Origin: Chloroflexota bacterium
GTDB lineage: Bacteria > Chloroflexota > Anaerolineae > Anaerolineales > Villigracilaceae
Assembly: GCA_013388795.1 (NCBI GenBank)
Contig: JACAEP010000023.1
Span: 1-38,947 of the forward strand
Direction of reading: 5' to 3'
DNA: 38,947 nt
Shown: positions 16,682 through 25,172 of the stretch, one piece after another
Position numbering within the stretch: position 1 is the stretch's first letter
Layout: each line of letters begins with the position of its first letter
Made by a program: the position numbers and the translations under genes
Notes under the pieces: generated by a model
The model's input: the letters and a program-made list of their open reading frames with translations, nothing else
Told to the model about the DNA's origin: nothing
Databases searched by the model: none

Positions 16682-17218
16682 TTGAATTCCAAAGCAAAAG
16701 ATTACTTAATCCTGCTTGGCGTGGCGGGCGTTTCCGTTGCGCTCGATCAGTGGACGAAATGGTTGGTCCGTGAAAACATCGAATACGGGGGACAATGGCT
16801 GCCAGAGTGGTTGAACTGGCTCGGCCCGTATGCGCGTTTTGTGCATTGGTATAACAGCGGCGCGGCGTTTGGCATGTTTCAAAATGGGAATGTGGCCTTT
16901 ACCATTTTGGCGTTCATGGTGATTGGCGCGATTTTGTATTACGTCCCGCGTACGGAACATGAAGGCTGGGTGATAAAATTGGCGCTCGGCTTGCAATTAG
17001 GCGGCGCAGTGGGCAATCTTATTGATCGGCTGCTTATGCAAAAAGTGACCGACTTTATTTCCGTTGGCGCGTTTCCCGTCTTCAACATTGCCGACGCATC
17101 CATCTCTGTCGGCGTGGCAGTCTTGTTGTTGGATGTCTGGCTTAAGGAACGCGCGGAGAAATTGAAGGCAGCTAGCGAACCCAACACTAAAATCGTTGAG
17201 GAAGGTCGGCAAAGTTGA
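16682..17218 (+). CDS. lspA: Lipoprotein signal peptidase II, copy 1
   Basis: Integral membrane aspartyl protease that cleaves prolipoproteins after Lgt modification. Four membrane helices, ALDQWTKWLV near the N-terminus, NSGAAFGMF, and the catalytic aspartates in GNLIDRL and FNIADASI. I chose TTG 16682 because GAGG lies 6 nt upstream; GTG 16679 or TTG 16670 in the same frame are alternatives. The charged C-terminal tail (KERAEKLKAASEP...) is longer than usual. The stop overlaps the TTG start of a second lspA (TTGA). Two tandem copies, both with intact catalytic residues, are unusual. Confidence 0.93.
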   Translation: MNSKAKDYLILLGVAGVSVALDQWTKWLVRENIEYGGQWLPEWLNWLGPYARFVHWYNSGAAFGMFQNGNVAFTILAFMVIGAILYYVPRTEHEGWVIKLALGLQLGGAVGNLIDRLLMQKVTDFISVGAFPVFNIADASISVGVAVLLLDVWLKERAEKLKAASEPNTKIVEEGRQS

Positions 17219-17766
17219 TAAACGAAGAAATGAATTTGCAGGATAAAAAGCCGCCTCGTACCCGGCGCTTTTTAATTTTATTTCTCGTTGCCGGCGCGGT
17301 GATTGCGCTCGATCAGTTCGCGAAGTGGTGGGTCATCCAAAACATTCCGCTCAATACGTCGTGGCTGCCCGATGGGCTAGACTGGCTTTCGCCGTATGCG
17401 CGGTTGTTGCACATCAAAAATACCGGCGCGTCGTTTGGCATGTTTCAAAACGCAAATTATGTTTTCATTCCGCTAACGGCATTGATCGCGCTGGGGGTTC
17501 TGTACTACGTCTTCACCCTGGAACATTCCAACCATTGGATGTGGGTGGCGGCGGGTTTGTACTTCGGCGGCGCAGTGGGTAATTTGATCGACCGCCTCCT
17601 CATTGGCGCGGTGACGGACTTTGTTTCAGTCGGCACGTTCTACATTTTCAATGTGGCGGATGCGAGTATCAACATCAGTGTGGCGCTGCTTGTCCTTTTG
17701 TGGATCACAGAACATCGCGCCTCGCAACTTGCGCCGACAATTGATTCGGAAACCACACATGAGTGA
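17215..17766 (+). CDS. lspA: Lipoprotein signal peptidase II, copy 2
   Basis: Second, diverged copy, 183 residues. It keeps ALDQFAKWWV, NTGASFGMFQN (Ala to Ser relative to copy 1), GNLIDRL and FNVADASI, so the two catalytic aspartates are present. The proteins align over the full length with the same segment order (WLPDGLDWLSPYARLLH against WLPEWLNWLGPYARFVH), so they arose by tandem duplication. TTG 17215 overlaps the previous stop and has GAGGAAGG 9 nt upstream; ATG 17230 lacks a good site. The end overlaps the rluD start by 8 nt. Different substrate preference between the copies is possible but not shown. Confidence 0.92.
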   Translation: MINEEMNLQDKKPPRTRRFLILFLVAGAVIALDQFAKWWVIQNIPLNTSWLPDGLDWLSPYARLLHIKNTGASFGMFQNANYVFIPLTALIALGVLYYVFTLEHSNHWMWVAAGLYFGGAVGNLIDRLLIGAVTDFVSVGTFYIFNVADASINISVALLVLLWITEHRASQLAPTIDSETTHE

Positions 17767-18685
17767 CCGCCTTGAGCGCTTCCGTTTTGACGAGCAGACT
17801 CCAGACCGGCTGGATAAATTTCTCGTCTTACACTTGCCGGAATTTTCGCGCGCGCGGATTCAGGGTTTAATTGCAGATGGGTTCGTCCTGGTCAACAATA
17901 TCCCTGCCAGAAAGGCGGGACAATGGATCGAAGATGGCGATGAGATTGAAGTACGTATCCCGCCGCCGCAGCCCAGCGGCTTGGTGGCAGAGGATATTCC
18001 CTTAAATATTGTTTTTGAGAACGACGATCTGATAGTAGTCAATAAACCAGCCGGGATGGTGGTTCACCCGGCGGCGGGGCATGATTCTGGCACGCTGGTC
18101 AATGCAGTTCTGGGCTACGACCCGGGACTGGAAGGCATTGGCGGGGAGGAACGTCCCGGTTTGGTGCATCGGCTGGATAAGGAAACTTCTGGCTTAATTA
18201 TTCTTGCGAAAAATGAACGCGCTCATCACTGGCTGCAAGACCAATTTCGCTTGCGTAAAGTGGAAAAAACCTACCTTGCCTTGGTAGATGGCAAGCCGCC
18301 CACACCAGCGGGGCGCGTCGAAGCGCCCATTGGGCGTGACCCAAGCCACCGCAAGAAGATGGCAATCGTTTCGCCGGGCAAAGGGCGTGAAGCCGTCAGC
18401 GAATACAAGACGCTTGAGTCATTCAAACATCACACCTTGCTGGAATTCCACCCGCATACCGGGCGCACGCATCAGATTCGTTTGCATTGTCAGTTTTTAG
18501 GATGCCCGATTGTGGGGGATTCAGTCTATGGCAGGCGCTCGGTCACATTGCCGATTGACCGTCATTTTTTGCATGCAGCCAGGCTAAAGATTATTTTGCC
18601 GGGCGAAAAACAGCCAAGAACTTTTGAAGCTGCATTGCCGGAAGAATTGAAAAACGTGCTTGACGAGGTGAGACGCTATGAATAG
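17759..18685 (+). CDS. rluD: RluA/RluD-family 23S rRNA pseudouridine synthase
   Basis: Converts specific uridines of rRNA to pseudouridine. Residues 1-80 hold an S4 RNA-binding domain ([22 protein letters not shown], shown here in part), followed by the catalytic domain with the key aspartate in [13 protein letters not shown], the segment [16 protein letters not shown], and [13 protein letters not shown] near the end. The length of 308 residues is normal. The start is ATG 17759, overlapping lspA by 8 nt; longer in-frame starts fall inside lspA. The lspA-rluD neighbourhood is common in bacteria. RluD rather than another family member is a best guess, as sequence alone does not fix the target uridine. 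Confidence 0.92.
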   Translation: MSDRLERFRFDEQTPDRLDKFLVLHLPEFSRARIQGLIADGFVLVNNIPARKAGQWIEDGDEIEVRIPPPQPSGLVAEDIPLNIVFENDDLIVVNKPAGMVVHPAAGHDSGTLVNAVLGYDPGLEGIGGEERPGLVHRLDKETSGLIILAKNERAHHWLQDQFRLRKVEKTYLALVDGKPPTPAGRVEAPIGRDPSHRKKMAIVSPGKGREAVSEYKTLESFKHHTLLEFHPHTGRTHQIRLHCQFLGCPIVGDSVYGRRSVTLPIDRHFLHAARLKIILPGEKQPRTFEAALPEELKNVLDEVRRYE

Positions 18686-19733
18686 TGATTTTGTTGATCT
18701 GCGATCCGATACTGTCACCAAACCTACACCGGAGATGCGCGAAGCGATGGCGGAGGCAGAGGTGGGGGATGATGTGTATGGGGATGACCCGACGGTAAAT
18801 AAACTGCAGGAAAAAGCGGCGGAGATGTTGGGCAAGCAGGCGGCGTTGTTTGTCCCTTCGGGTACGATGGGCAATCTTATTGCTATTCTGACGCACTGCG
18901 CGCGCGGTGAAGAAGTCATCGTGGGGGATAAGTCGCATATTTATGTCAACGAAGCAGGCGGGATGGCGGCGCTGGGTGGGGTATATCCACATCCCGTGCC
19001 GAATCAAACGGATGGAACGCTTCGTCTCGAAGACATCCGCGCTTCGATTCAACCCGATGATTCGCATCGCACCATTACGCGTTTGGTCTGCGTTGAGAAC
19101 ACTCAGAACATGTGTGGCGGTGTGGTTTTGAGCGTAGACTATACCCAGCAGGTTGCTCAATTGGCAAAAGAGAATAACTTGAAGTTTCACATTGATGGCG
19201 CGCGGATTTTCAATGCGGCGGCGGCGTTGGATGTGGATATCAAAGAACTTGTCGCTCCTGCGGACTCGGTTATGTTCTGTTTGAGCAAAGGGCTGGCGTC
19301 GCCGGTCGGGTCGATGCTGGCGGGGACGGAGGCGTTTATTGCGAAGGCGCTCCGTCTGCGTAAGATGCTGGGCGGGGGGATGCGCCAGGCGGGGGTGATT
19401 GCGGCGGCGGGGCTTGTGTCGCTGGAGAAGATGACGGGGCGGCTTAAGCAGGATCATGCTCGGGCCAGGAATCTGTATGAAGCGCTGAAGCAGGTTCCGA
19501 GATTAAGGCTGGAGGCGGAGCCTTCATCCAATATGGTGTATTTCAGGCTGGATGACTCGGTCAAGCTGACGGAGAGTCAAGTCGTTGCGGAGATGAAAAA
19601 GTATGGCGTGCTGGTGGATTGGTCTGCGCCGCGGCAGTTTCGTTTGGTGACGCATTATTGGGTGGATGATGCGGGTGTGGAGAAAACCGCAAAGGCATTT
19701 GCGGATGTGTTGAGTGAAGAATCTGCCGGGTGA
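18678..19733 (+). CDS. ltaE: Low-specificity L-threonine aldolase
   Basis: PLP enzyme splitting threonine or allo-threonine to glycine and acetaldehyde. 351 residues with [13 protein letters not shown] at the N-terminus, [15 protein letters not shown], the PLP-ring contact in [20 protein letters not shown] (PLP aspartate) and the Schiff-base lysine in [13 protein letters not shown]. The start overlaps the rluD stop by 8 nt, so it ends the overlapping run begun at alr. Its own stop codon lies in the loop of a terminator hairpin shared with the convergent gene. Close relatives act on other beta-hydroxy amino acids, so the physiological substrate is inferred. Confidence 0.94.
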   Translation: MNSDFVDLRSDTVTKPTPEMREAMAEAEVGDDVYGDDPTVNKLQEKAAEMLGKQAALFVPSGTMGNLIAILTHCARGEEVIVGDKSHIYVNEAGGMAALGGVYPHPVPNQTDGTLRLEDIRASIQPDDSHRTITRLVCVENTQNMCGGVVLSVDYTQQVAQLAKENNLKFHIDGARIFNAAAALDVDIKELVAPADSVMFCLSKGLASPVGSMLAGTEAFIAKALRLRKMLGGGMRQAGVIAAAGLVSLEKMTGRLKQDHARARNLYEALKQVPRLRLEAEPSSNMVYFRLDDSVKLTESQVVAEMKKYGVLVDWSAPRQFRLVTHYWVDDAGVEKTAKAFADVLSEESAG

Positions 19734-19750
19734 ATGACCGGCAGATTCTT
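19717..19750. terminator. Bidirectional hairpin overlapping the ends of two convergent genes
   Basis: Perfect 13-bp stem (19717-19729 with 19738-19750) with an 8-nt loop that contains the ltaE stop codon. The stem also contains two bases of the minus-strand stop codon (19749-19751). No long U-tract beyond TTATT. Confidence 0.75.
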
Positions 19751-22700
19751 ATTGGGTGACGAGAATGACCGAGGGGTCTTTGCGGATCATGGCTACGAAG
19801 GAGCTTACGATGGCGGGGTCGAATAAGGTTCCCGCTTGTTCTTGTAGATAGGCAAGCGCTTCTTCGACGCTGATCTTGGCGCGGTAGGGACGATCGCTGG
19901 TGAGCGCGTCGAAAGCGTCGACGATGGAGAACAGGCGGGCCAGAGCGGGGATCTCTTCACCCTTTAACCCATTGGGGTAGCCTGTGCCGTCCCAACGTTC
20001 CTGGTGGCAGCGGATGAGGGGGATGGTGTCTTCGAGGAATGGAATTCCTTCTACAATGCGCGCGCCGATGTCGGGATGCAATTTCATGATCTTCCATTCA
20101 TCTTCGCGGAGGGGACCCGGTTTGTGCAGGATGATGTCGCTGATGCCGATCTTGCCAATGTCGTGCAGGAGTGAGCCGCGTTCAAGGATTTTGAGCTGCT
20201 CAGGGGGGAAGCCGAGTTGCTCGCCCAGTTTGAGGGCGAGGTGGGTGACCCGCACGCTGTGACCTTCTGTCTCACGGTCGCGGGCATCCAGCGCCGATGA
20301 AAGGGAAGCAAGGGTTTGGTCATAGGTGGCTTCGAGCATATCGTAGGCTGCTTTAATCTCTTTTGCCTGGCGGCGCGACTCCACCAACAGAAGAGAACGC
20401 TCCAGGGCGATGGCAGCCTGATTGACCAGGTCTTGTATTTCTTTCGGGTTTGTTGGTTTGTTTGGATCGTCTATGGCGTCCATCCAGATCGCGCCGTATG
20501 AGCGGATGGGCGTTTGAATGGGCAGACAAGTGCGAAGAATAAATTCCCCGGTGAAGTACGAGATCAATTGGCCTGAATCCATGGCATTGCGGATCAACTC
20601 CATGGGGTGGTTTGCTTCGCTTTTTGGCTCGCCTTCGTCAATGCGGACTTCGGCAATGATTTCATTTTCAGGATAATAGAGAATGATCCCTGTGGCGAGG
20701 TTCTTGCCAAGCCTGTGGGCGGTTTGGGCGATGTCTGAAGCGGCGTCTTCGATATTTTCTGCTTGAATGATCTGGTTACTTAACCGGTAGAGCAGGGACG
20801 TGATGCGAACAGAAGCGCGCAGTTCCTGTTGCAGCCAGGCGCTTTCAAAGGCTCCGCTAGCTTGGATGGCGAGCAACTCTGCCAGTGATTCATCGTTTTC
20901 GGTGAAGAACACCTCGTGTTGTTTTCCAAAAGCAAAGACCGCGCCGATGTTGACATGATGCCAGCGGATTGGGATGACCAGCAGACTCCGCATGCTTGGG
21001 TTATCAAGCGAGAGTTCTGCGGTTTTGTCATATTTCCGGCAGTCGCGCACGCGAAAGGGCTTGGAGGCATGCAGCGCCAGTTGGATTAGTTTTTCGGACT
21101 GGTTCGACTCCATCAATGAATTTAGCAGGATGGGCGCTTTTCCTGAATAGGCGTGTTGGATAAACGCGCGTTCCTGCCCGAGTTGAATGTGGATGTAGGT
21201 AAATTTGGCTTTAAGAATGTTACGTGAAATGGAGGCGACTTCATGAGCGGTCGTCTCCGGGTCCGGGGCGGAAAAAAGTTGACTCCCGGTTTGGATGAGT
21301 TCGGTCAACCGTTGATGGTATCCTGAACGCTCCCATGCCCGTGTCAATTCTGCGGCAACGGTTTCCGCCAGTCCAATTTCCAGCCCGCTAAACGCGTTGA
21401 CCTTCTCATGGCTAATTGCGATCATGCCGTGAATATGACCATTGTAACTTAAGGGGATTACCGCTGCCGAGAGATTGCTCTCGTCTTTGAAGGGAATATA
21501 GTCCGGGTCCATGCGGATGTCGTTGATGATCTGTGTTTTTCGCTGGCGCAAGGCGCGCCCCAGCGCGCCTTTGGAGGATTCCTGCCGGTATCCTGTTGGG
21601 ATCAAATGGGTCTGCCTGCCGGCGGCGGCAATCAGCATAAACTCCAGGCTTTCCGGTTCGTGGAGAAAGATGCAGACCAGCCCGCAGTTCAGAGCCCGTT
21701 CCAGGGTATTAACGGCTAATTGCGCAGAGACGGGCTGATCGAGTTGATTTTCCAATTGCTGGCTGAGTTCAAGCAGTAATTGCAGCTGCGAATTTCGCTT
21801 TTTCTCATTCAAAGACTGTCGTGTCAGTCGGTTGACCTGTTCAGTTTGTAATCTGCTGCGGATCAATTCCGGCGTCATTATGAACGGTCGGATATACCGG
21901 TCCAGCCTTCGTCCCCAGCGGTGGGGAGGGAGGGCTTCACTAGGAAACCCCTCCAATTTTTCATGCGCATTGCTCAACTCTTCAATCAGGGCGTTGATGG
22001 TCATGGTCACTGTGGTTGTCAAATAATAGATCATGACCGAGAATAGAATGAAAAAGAGAAGCGCGGCTTCCCGCGCTGTCAAGAGGGAAGCGCTTTCATT
22101 GGAATAGGTTGGGTCGATTGCAAACAGCAGGGTTCCCAGAAAGATCAGGTGGCTCATTTCCACGCCCAGGGCGATCATGATCACCCGGCGGCTGAGAATA
22201 TCATCTTCGGGTACAGACAACTGCTTCCAGGGGATGATCCGTTCAAGCGCCAGCATGGCAAGCGCTGCCGTGGGCGCGATCAGGTTATCCTTGCCGGTAA
22301 CCGCGATGACGATGGCGAGTGCGCTCCATGGAAGCGCCTGAAACAAGTGGAATTGCCTTCCATTCCAAATGCCCGGCATGTCGAGGGGAATGCCCCCAAG
22401 GAATGCGGTGATCAAGAAGCCTGAAGCCAGAACCGGAATATAGGGCTGTGGAATGTCGTACCCTGCGAAGGGCAGGATGATTCCTGTGACGAATGTAACC
22501 AGTCCAATCGAAAAGTGGAAAAGTTTGGCTTGTTTGAATTCTTCGTGGATGGGCAGCATGGCAGCCAACTGGCAAATGCCCGCCGTGATCAGCGCCAACG
22601 CGCCAAGCCGCTGTTGATTGGCGACCAGCATGGAGCCAACCACGATCAAAAGAACGACCGCCGTCCCCCGAATGACGTACATTTTTTTCCTGGACAATTC

Positions 22701-22889
22701 CCAAACTGTGCTGATTTGCAGCGCCAGCGCCGTGAAAAAACAAGCCATCCCTGCCAGCCCGTGCCAAAGAATGGACTTCAACCCGCTCGCAACGCCAAGA
22801 TGGCTCGGCACGAGCGCTAACCCCACTCCAATCCCTTCCAGTAACAGAGAAATAAAGATATGGAAATTCTTCTCATCAGGGTGTTTCAT
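19749..22889 (-). CDS. Membrane sensor with GAF repeats and HD-GYP output domain
   Basis: Large (1046 residues) signalling protein, probably a cyclic-di-GMP phosphodiesterase. Residues 1-300 hold about eight to nine membrane helices. A linker and coiled region (about 330-385) leads to what look like three GAF domains (about 385-530, 540-690, 695-845), a short helix (RRQAKEIKAAYDMLEATYDQ, 20 residues quoted), then HD-GYP from 868. The HD pair is His909-Asp910 in LLHDIGKIG, and GYP is at 970-972 in HQERWDGTGYPNG. The metal ligands HxxxH region (HPDIGARIVEG) is present, so the enzyme should be active. The start ATG 22889 lacks a clear ribosome site but lies close to a proposed promoter. GAF ligands are unknown. 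It is divergent from the nucleoside phosphorylase gene. Confidence 0.9.
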   Translation of the reverse strand: MKHPDEKNFHIFISLLLEGIGVGLALVPSHLGVASGLKSILWHGLAGMACFFTALALQISTVWELSRKKMYVIRGTAVVLLIVVGSMLVANQQRLGALALITAGICQLAAMLPIHEEFKQAKLFHFSIGLVTFVTGIILPFAGYDIPQPYIPVLASGFLITAFLGGIPLDMPGIWNGRQFHLFQALPWSALAIVIAVTGKDNLIAPTAALAMLALERIIPWKQLSVPEDDILSRRVIMIALGVEMSHLIFLGTLLFAIDPTYSNESASLLTAREAALLFFILFSVMIYYLTTTVTMTINALIEELSNAHEKLEGFPSEALPPHRWGRRLDRYIRPFIMTPELIRSRLQTEQVNRLTRQSLNEKKRNSQLQLLLELSQQLENQLDQPVSAQLAVNTLERALNCGLVCIFLHEPESLEFMLIAAAGRQTHLIPTGYRQESSKGALGRALRQRKTQIINDIRMDPDYIPFKDESNLSAAVIPLSYNGHIHGMIAISHEKVNAFSGLEIGLAETVAAELTRAWERSGYHQRLTELIQTGSQLFSAPDPETTAHEVASISRNILKAKFTYIHIQLGQERAFIQHAYSGKAPILLNSLMESNQSEKLIQLALHASKPFRVRDCRKYDKTAELSLDNPSMRSLLVIPIRWHHVNIGAVFAFGKQHEVFFTENDESLAELLAIQASGAFESAWLQQELRASVRITSLLYRLSNQIIQAENIEDAASDIAQTAHRLGKNLATGIILYYPENEIIAEVRIDEGEPKSEANHPMELIRNAMDSGQLISYFTGEFILRTCLPIQTPIRSYGAIWMDAIDDPNKPTNPKEIQDLVNQAAIALERSLLLVESRRQAKEIKAAYDMLEATYDQTLASLSSALDARDRETEGHSVRVTHLALKLGEQLGFPPEQLKILERGSLLHDIGKIGISDIILHKPGPLREDEWKIMKLHPDIGARIVEGIPFLEDTIPLIRCHQERWDGTGYPNGLKGEEIPALARLFSIVDAFDALTSDRPYRAKISVEEALAYLQEQAGTLFDPAIVSSFVAMIRKDPSVILVTQ

Positions 22890-22901
22890 TGCGCTGAGGA
22901 T

Positions 22902-22931
22902 AGCATAAGAAATAATTTTTTTCTACCTCAA
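22902..22931 (-). promoter_or_regulatory. Candidate promoter of the HD-GYP gene
   Basis: Minus strand: TTGAGG (22931-22926), 18-bp spacer, TATGCT (22907-22902), 12 nt before the ATG. The implied leader is about 5 nt, so the message is nearly leaderless, which agrees with the missing Shine-Dalgarno. Confidence 0.5.
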
Positions 22932-22968
22932 TTCCAAAGCGGCGTACAAAGGCTGAAAATTCATTTCT

Positions 22969-22976
22969 GTTATAAT
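22969..22976 (+). promoter_or_regulatory. Extended -10 promoter of the purine nucleoside phosphorylase gene
   Basis: TGT followed by TATAAT (22971-22976) gives the TGnTATAAT extended -10. The -35 is poor, as expected for that class. The leader is about 57 nt and has only a short GCAAA/TTTGC pair. Confidence 0.65.
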
Positions 22977-23039
22977 CATTTCGCAAATTGGTAAGCCATC
23001 AGGGGATGCGCCGTTTGCAATCCAAAAAAGGTACCTTAC

Positions 23040-23876
23040 ATGCAAAACTTTATTACTCTTGCTCAGATCGATGAAATCGCGGATGCGATTCGAAAACAAA
23101 TTTCCATCCAGCCGCAAGTCGGATTGATTCTCGGCTCGGGGCTTAATGGGCTGGCGGACTCTGTCCAGAAACCGATTTTTATTCCATACAGTGACCTGCC
23201 AACCTTCCCTGTATCCACAGTTCATGGGCATGTTGGGCGTTTTGTCATTGGCGAATTGGAAGAAAAACCCGTCATCGTCATGCAAGGGCGCATCCACTAT
23301 TATGAAGGCTACACCATGGGGCAGGTCGCCCTGCCTGTCAGAGTCATGCATCGTTTGGGCGTGCAGAGTTTATTTGTTACGAATGCGGCGGGCGGCGTGA
23401 ACGAGAATTTCTCCCCTGGCGATGTCATGCTTATCACTGATCAGTTGAATCTCATGGGGATGTCTGGCTTGAATCCGCTTATGGGTCCCAATCTCGATGA
23501 AATTGGACCGCGCTTCCCGGATATGAGCCAACCCTATGATCGCGCCTATTTTGACCTGGCTCGCAGCGTGGCAAAACAAAATAACCTGACCTTGCGGGAA
23601 GGCGTTTACGCCGGACTGAGCGGACCTTCCTTTGAGTCTCCTGCAGACCTGCGCTTCCTCCGCCTTGCCGGAGCAGATGCGGTGGGTATGTCTACTGTGC
23701 CTGAGGTGATTGTGGCGCGCCATGGCAATATGCGCGTATTAGGACTATCCGGTATTAGCAACAAAGCCAACCTCGACGGCTCTACTATCACCACTCATGA
23801 AGAAGTCATCGAAGCGGGGCGCGTGATTACACCCAAGATCGAAACCATCATTCGCGGCGTTCTGCGCGGAATCTAA
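23040..23876 (+). CDS. Purine nucleoside phosphorylase (trimeric PNP/MTAP family)
   Basis: Phosphorolysis of inosine and guanosine to base and ribose-1-phosphate in purine salvage. 278 residues with the phosphate-binding loop ILGSGLNGLAD, VHGHVGRF, RIHYYEGY, the conserved TNAAGGVN, YAGLSGPSFESPADLR, the ribose-site methionine in DAVGMSTVPEV, and the base-binding asparagine in GISNKANL. Asn and Glu at the base site point to 6-oxopurines rather than methylthioadenosine. AAAAAAGGTACC precedes ATG 23040. It starts a long plus-strand series but the genes that follow are unrelated to salvage. Confidence 0.94.
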   Translation: MQNFITLAQIDEIADAIRKQISIQPQVGLILGSGLNGLADSVQKPIFIPYSDLPTFPVSTVHGHVGRFVIGELEEKPVIVMQGRIHYYEGYTMGQVALPVRVMHRLGVQSLFVTNAAGGVNENFSPGDVMLITDQLNLMGMSGLNPLMGPNLDEIGPRFPDMSQPYDRAYFDLARSVAKQNNLTLREGVYAGLSGPSFESPADLRFLRLAGADAVGMSTVPEVIVARHGNMRVLGLSGISNKANLDGSTITTHEEVIEAGRVITPKIETIIRGVLRGI

Positions 23877-23888
23877 ACACGGTCATTG

Positions 23889-24566
23889 ATGGTTGCGTTT
23901 CTCAAATTCTTCGCCACCTACGAGGCATTGATTTACATTGTGCTGGCGATTGGAGCTTTGTTTTCCTTTCGCTGGCTTTTTCGTTCGTGGAATGAATGGC
24001 GCGTGGCCGTCTTTAGCCTGGAACGGGAATTTTCCGGGCGCCGGCTTGCGCGCTCTGCAGTTATGTCTGGGTTGATCGTCGTTTTTTTTTGCGTAAACTT
24101 TTTTATCGCCTCCTTTGTCATTCCCGGGCTGCCCGCAGATTTTTTTCTCCCTACACCCACAACGGATTTCATTTCAACACCGACGGGCACACTTTCTGCC
24201 GAACTGATGACGCAATTTGCGGGGCAATCGCAAGGGGCGCCGCCTAATTCTGCAGGATGCGCCCCCGGGCAGATTGAAATCACCTTTCCCAAAGCGGGAG
24301 AAGAGATAAAAGGCATCATAGAATTGATAGGTACGGTTAATATTCCAAATTTTGGTTTTTTTAAGTATGAGGTTGCCCCGGGAGGAAGTGATACCTGGGC
24401 AACCATTGCTGCCGGACGATCGGTTGTCAATGCAGGTCCTTTGGGACGCTGGGATACAACAGCGCTACCCCCCGGTGATTATCAATTGCGGTTGGTGGTG
24501 ATCGATAATCAAGGACAGGCTCTTGCACCGTGTGTTGTGCCTGTACAGGTCTTGCCCAATCAATAA
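23889..24566 (+). CDS. Two-TM membrane protein with C-terminal Ig-like domain
   Basis: No named family. About 225 residues: membrane helices at about 9-27 and 56-80 with a basic loop between (EREFSGRRLARS), then a Pro/Thr-rich linker (LPTPTTDFISTPTGT) and an outer beta domain that starts at a Cys (NSAGCAPGQIEITFPKAG) and has a second Cys (ALAPCVVPVQV), so a disulfide may close the fold. The motif ITFPKAGEEIKGIIELIGT, with WDTTALPPGDYQLRLVV, matches Ig-like domains common in secreted proteins of Chloroflexota. I prefer ATG 23889 to the adjacent TTG. A run of nine T at 24082-24090 lies in the second helix. Function unknown. Confidence 0.78.
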   Translation: MVAFLKFFATYEALIYIVLAIGALFSFRWLFRSWNEWRVAVFSLEREFSGRRLARSAVMSGLIVVFFCVNFFIASFVIPGLPADFFLPTPTTDFISTPTGTLSAELMTQFAGQSQGAPPNSAGCAPGQIEITFPKAGEEIKGIIELIGTVNIPNFGFFKYEVAPGGSDTWATIAAGRSVVNAGPLGRWDTTALPPGDYQLRLVVIDNQGQALAPCVVPVQVLPNQ

Positions 24567-24584
24567 AAAGGTAGAATCAGATCA

Positions 24585-25124
24585 ATGCCAGATATTCAAA
24601 TCCGCCCTACGGTTGCAAACGACCTTGCCCGCCTGATGGGCTTTGACCATTCCATCATAAGTGATTCTGTCTGGCAATTGGAATTTCGCCGGGATACAGG
24701 GCAGGTTTCCACGACATTTCGTGAAGTGCGCCTGCCGCGTTCCATTCAAGTGGCATATCCACATAATCATTTTTCGCTTGCAGATGATTGGATCAAACGC
24801 TCGATGATGTATACCGCCATGGTCAAAAGCGACCCGGTGGGATACATCAGCCTGCTGGAACGGGGAACCGCTTCCACGGTGTGGGTGATGGATTTGGTGA
24901 CGGATGCGTCGAACCGACGCAAAGGCGTGGCATCCGCTTTGCTGGCGGCTGGGCAGTCCTGGGCGGAGTCGCGAGCGCATCAGCGTCTGATCCTCGAGGC
25001 GCAGTCGAAGAATGTCCCCGCGATCCGCCTCGCGCAGAAATCTGGTTTTGAATTCTGCGGGTATAATGACCAGTACTATCTCAATAAGGATGTTGCGCTG
25101 TTTTTTGCAAAAGTATTGAAATAG
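24585..25124 (+). CDS. GNAT-family N-acetyltransferase
   Basis: Acyl-CoA-dependent N-acyltransferase, 179 residues. The acetyl-CoA pyrophosphate loop is RRKGVASALL (about 126-135) after the beta strand VWVMDLVTD. The later motif RLILEAQSKNVPAIRLAQKS (20 residues quoted) plus GFEFCGYNDQYY is the usual end of the fold, with Asn and the Tyr near the thiol. N-terminal IQIRPTVANDLARL is typical. AAAGGTAG lies 10 nt before ATG 24585. The substrate cannot be told from sequence; the gene sits between unrelated membrane proteins. Confidence 0.88.
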   Translation: MPDIQIRPTVANDLARLMGFDHSIISDSVWQLEFRRDTGQVSTTFREVRLPRSIQVAYPHNHFSLADDWIKRSMMYTAMVKSDPVGYISLLERGTASTVWVMDLVTDASNRRKGVASALLAAGQSWAESRAHQRLILEAQSKNVPAIRLAQKSGFEFCGYNDQYYLNKDVALFFAKVLK

Positions 25125-25172
25125 TGATAGGCGCTTTGCCGCCTTGAGTACTATTTTTATTGGAAGGGCTGC

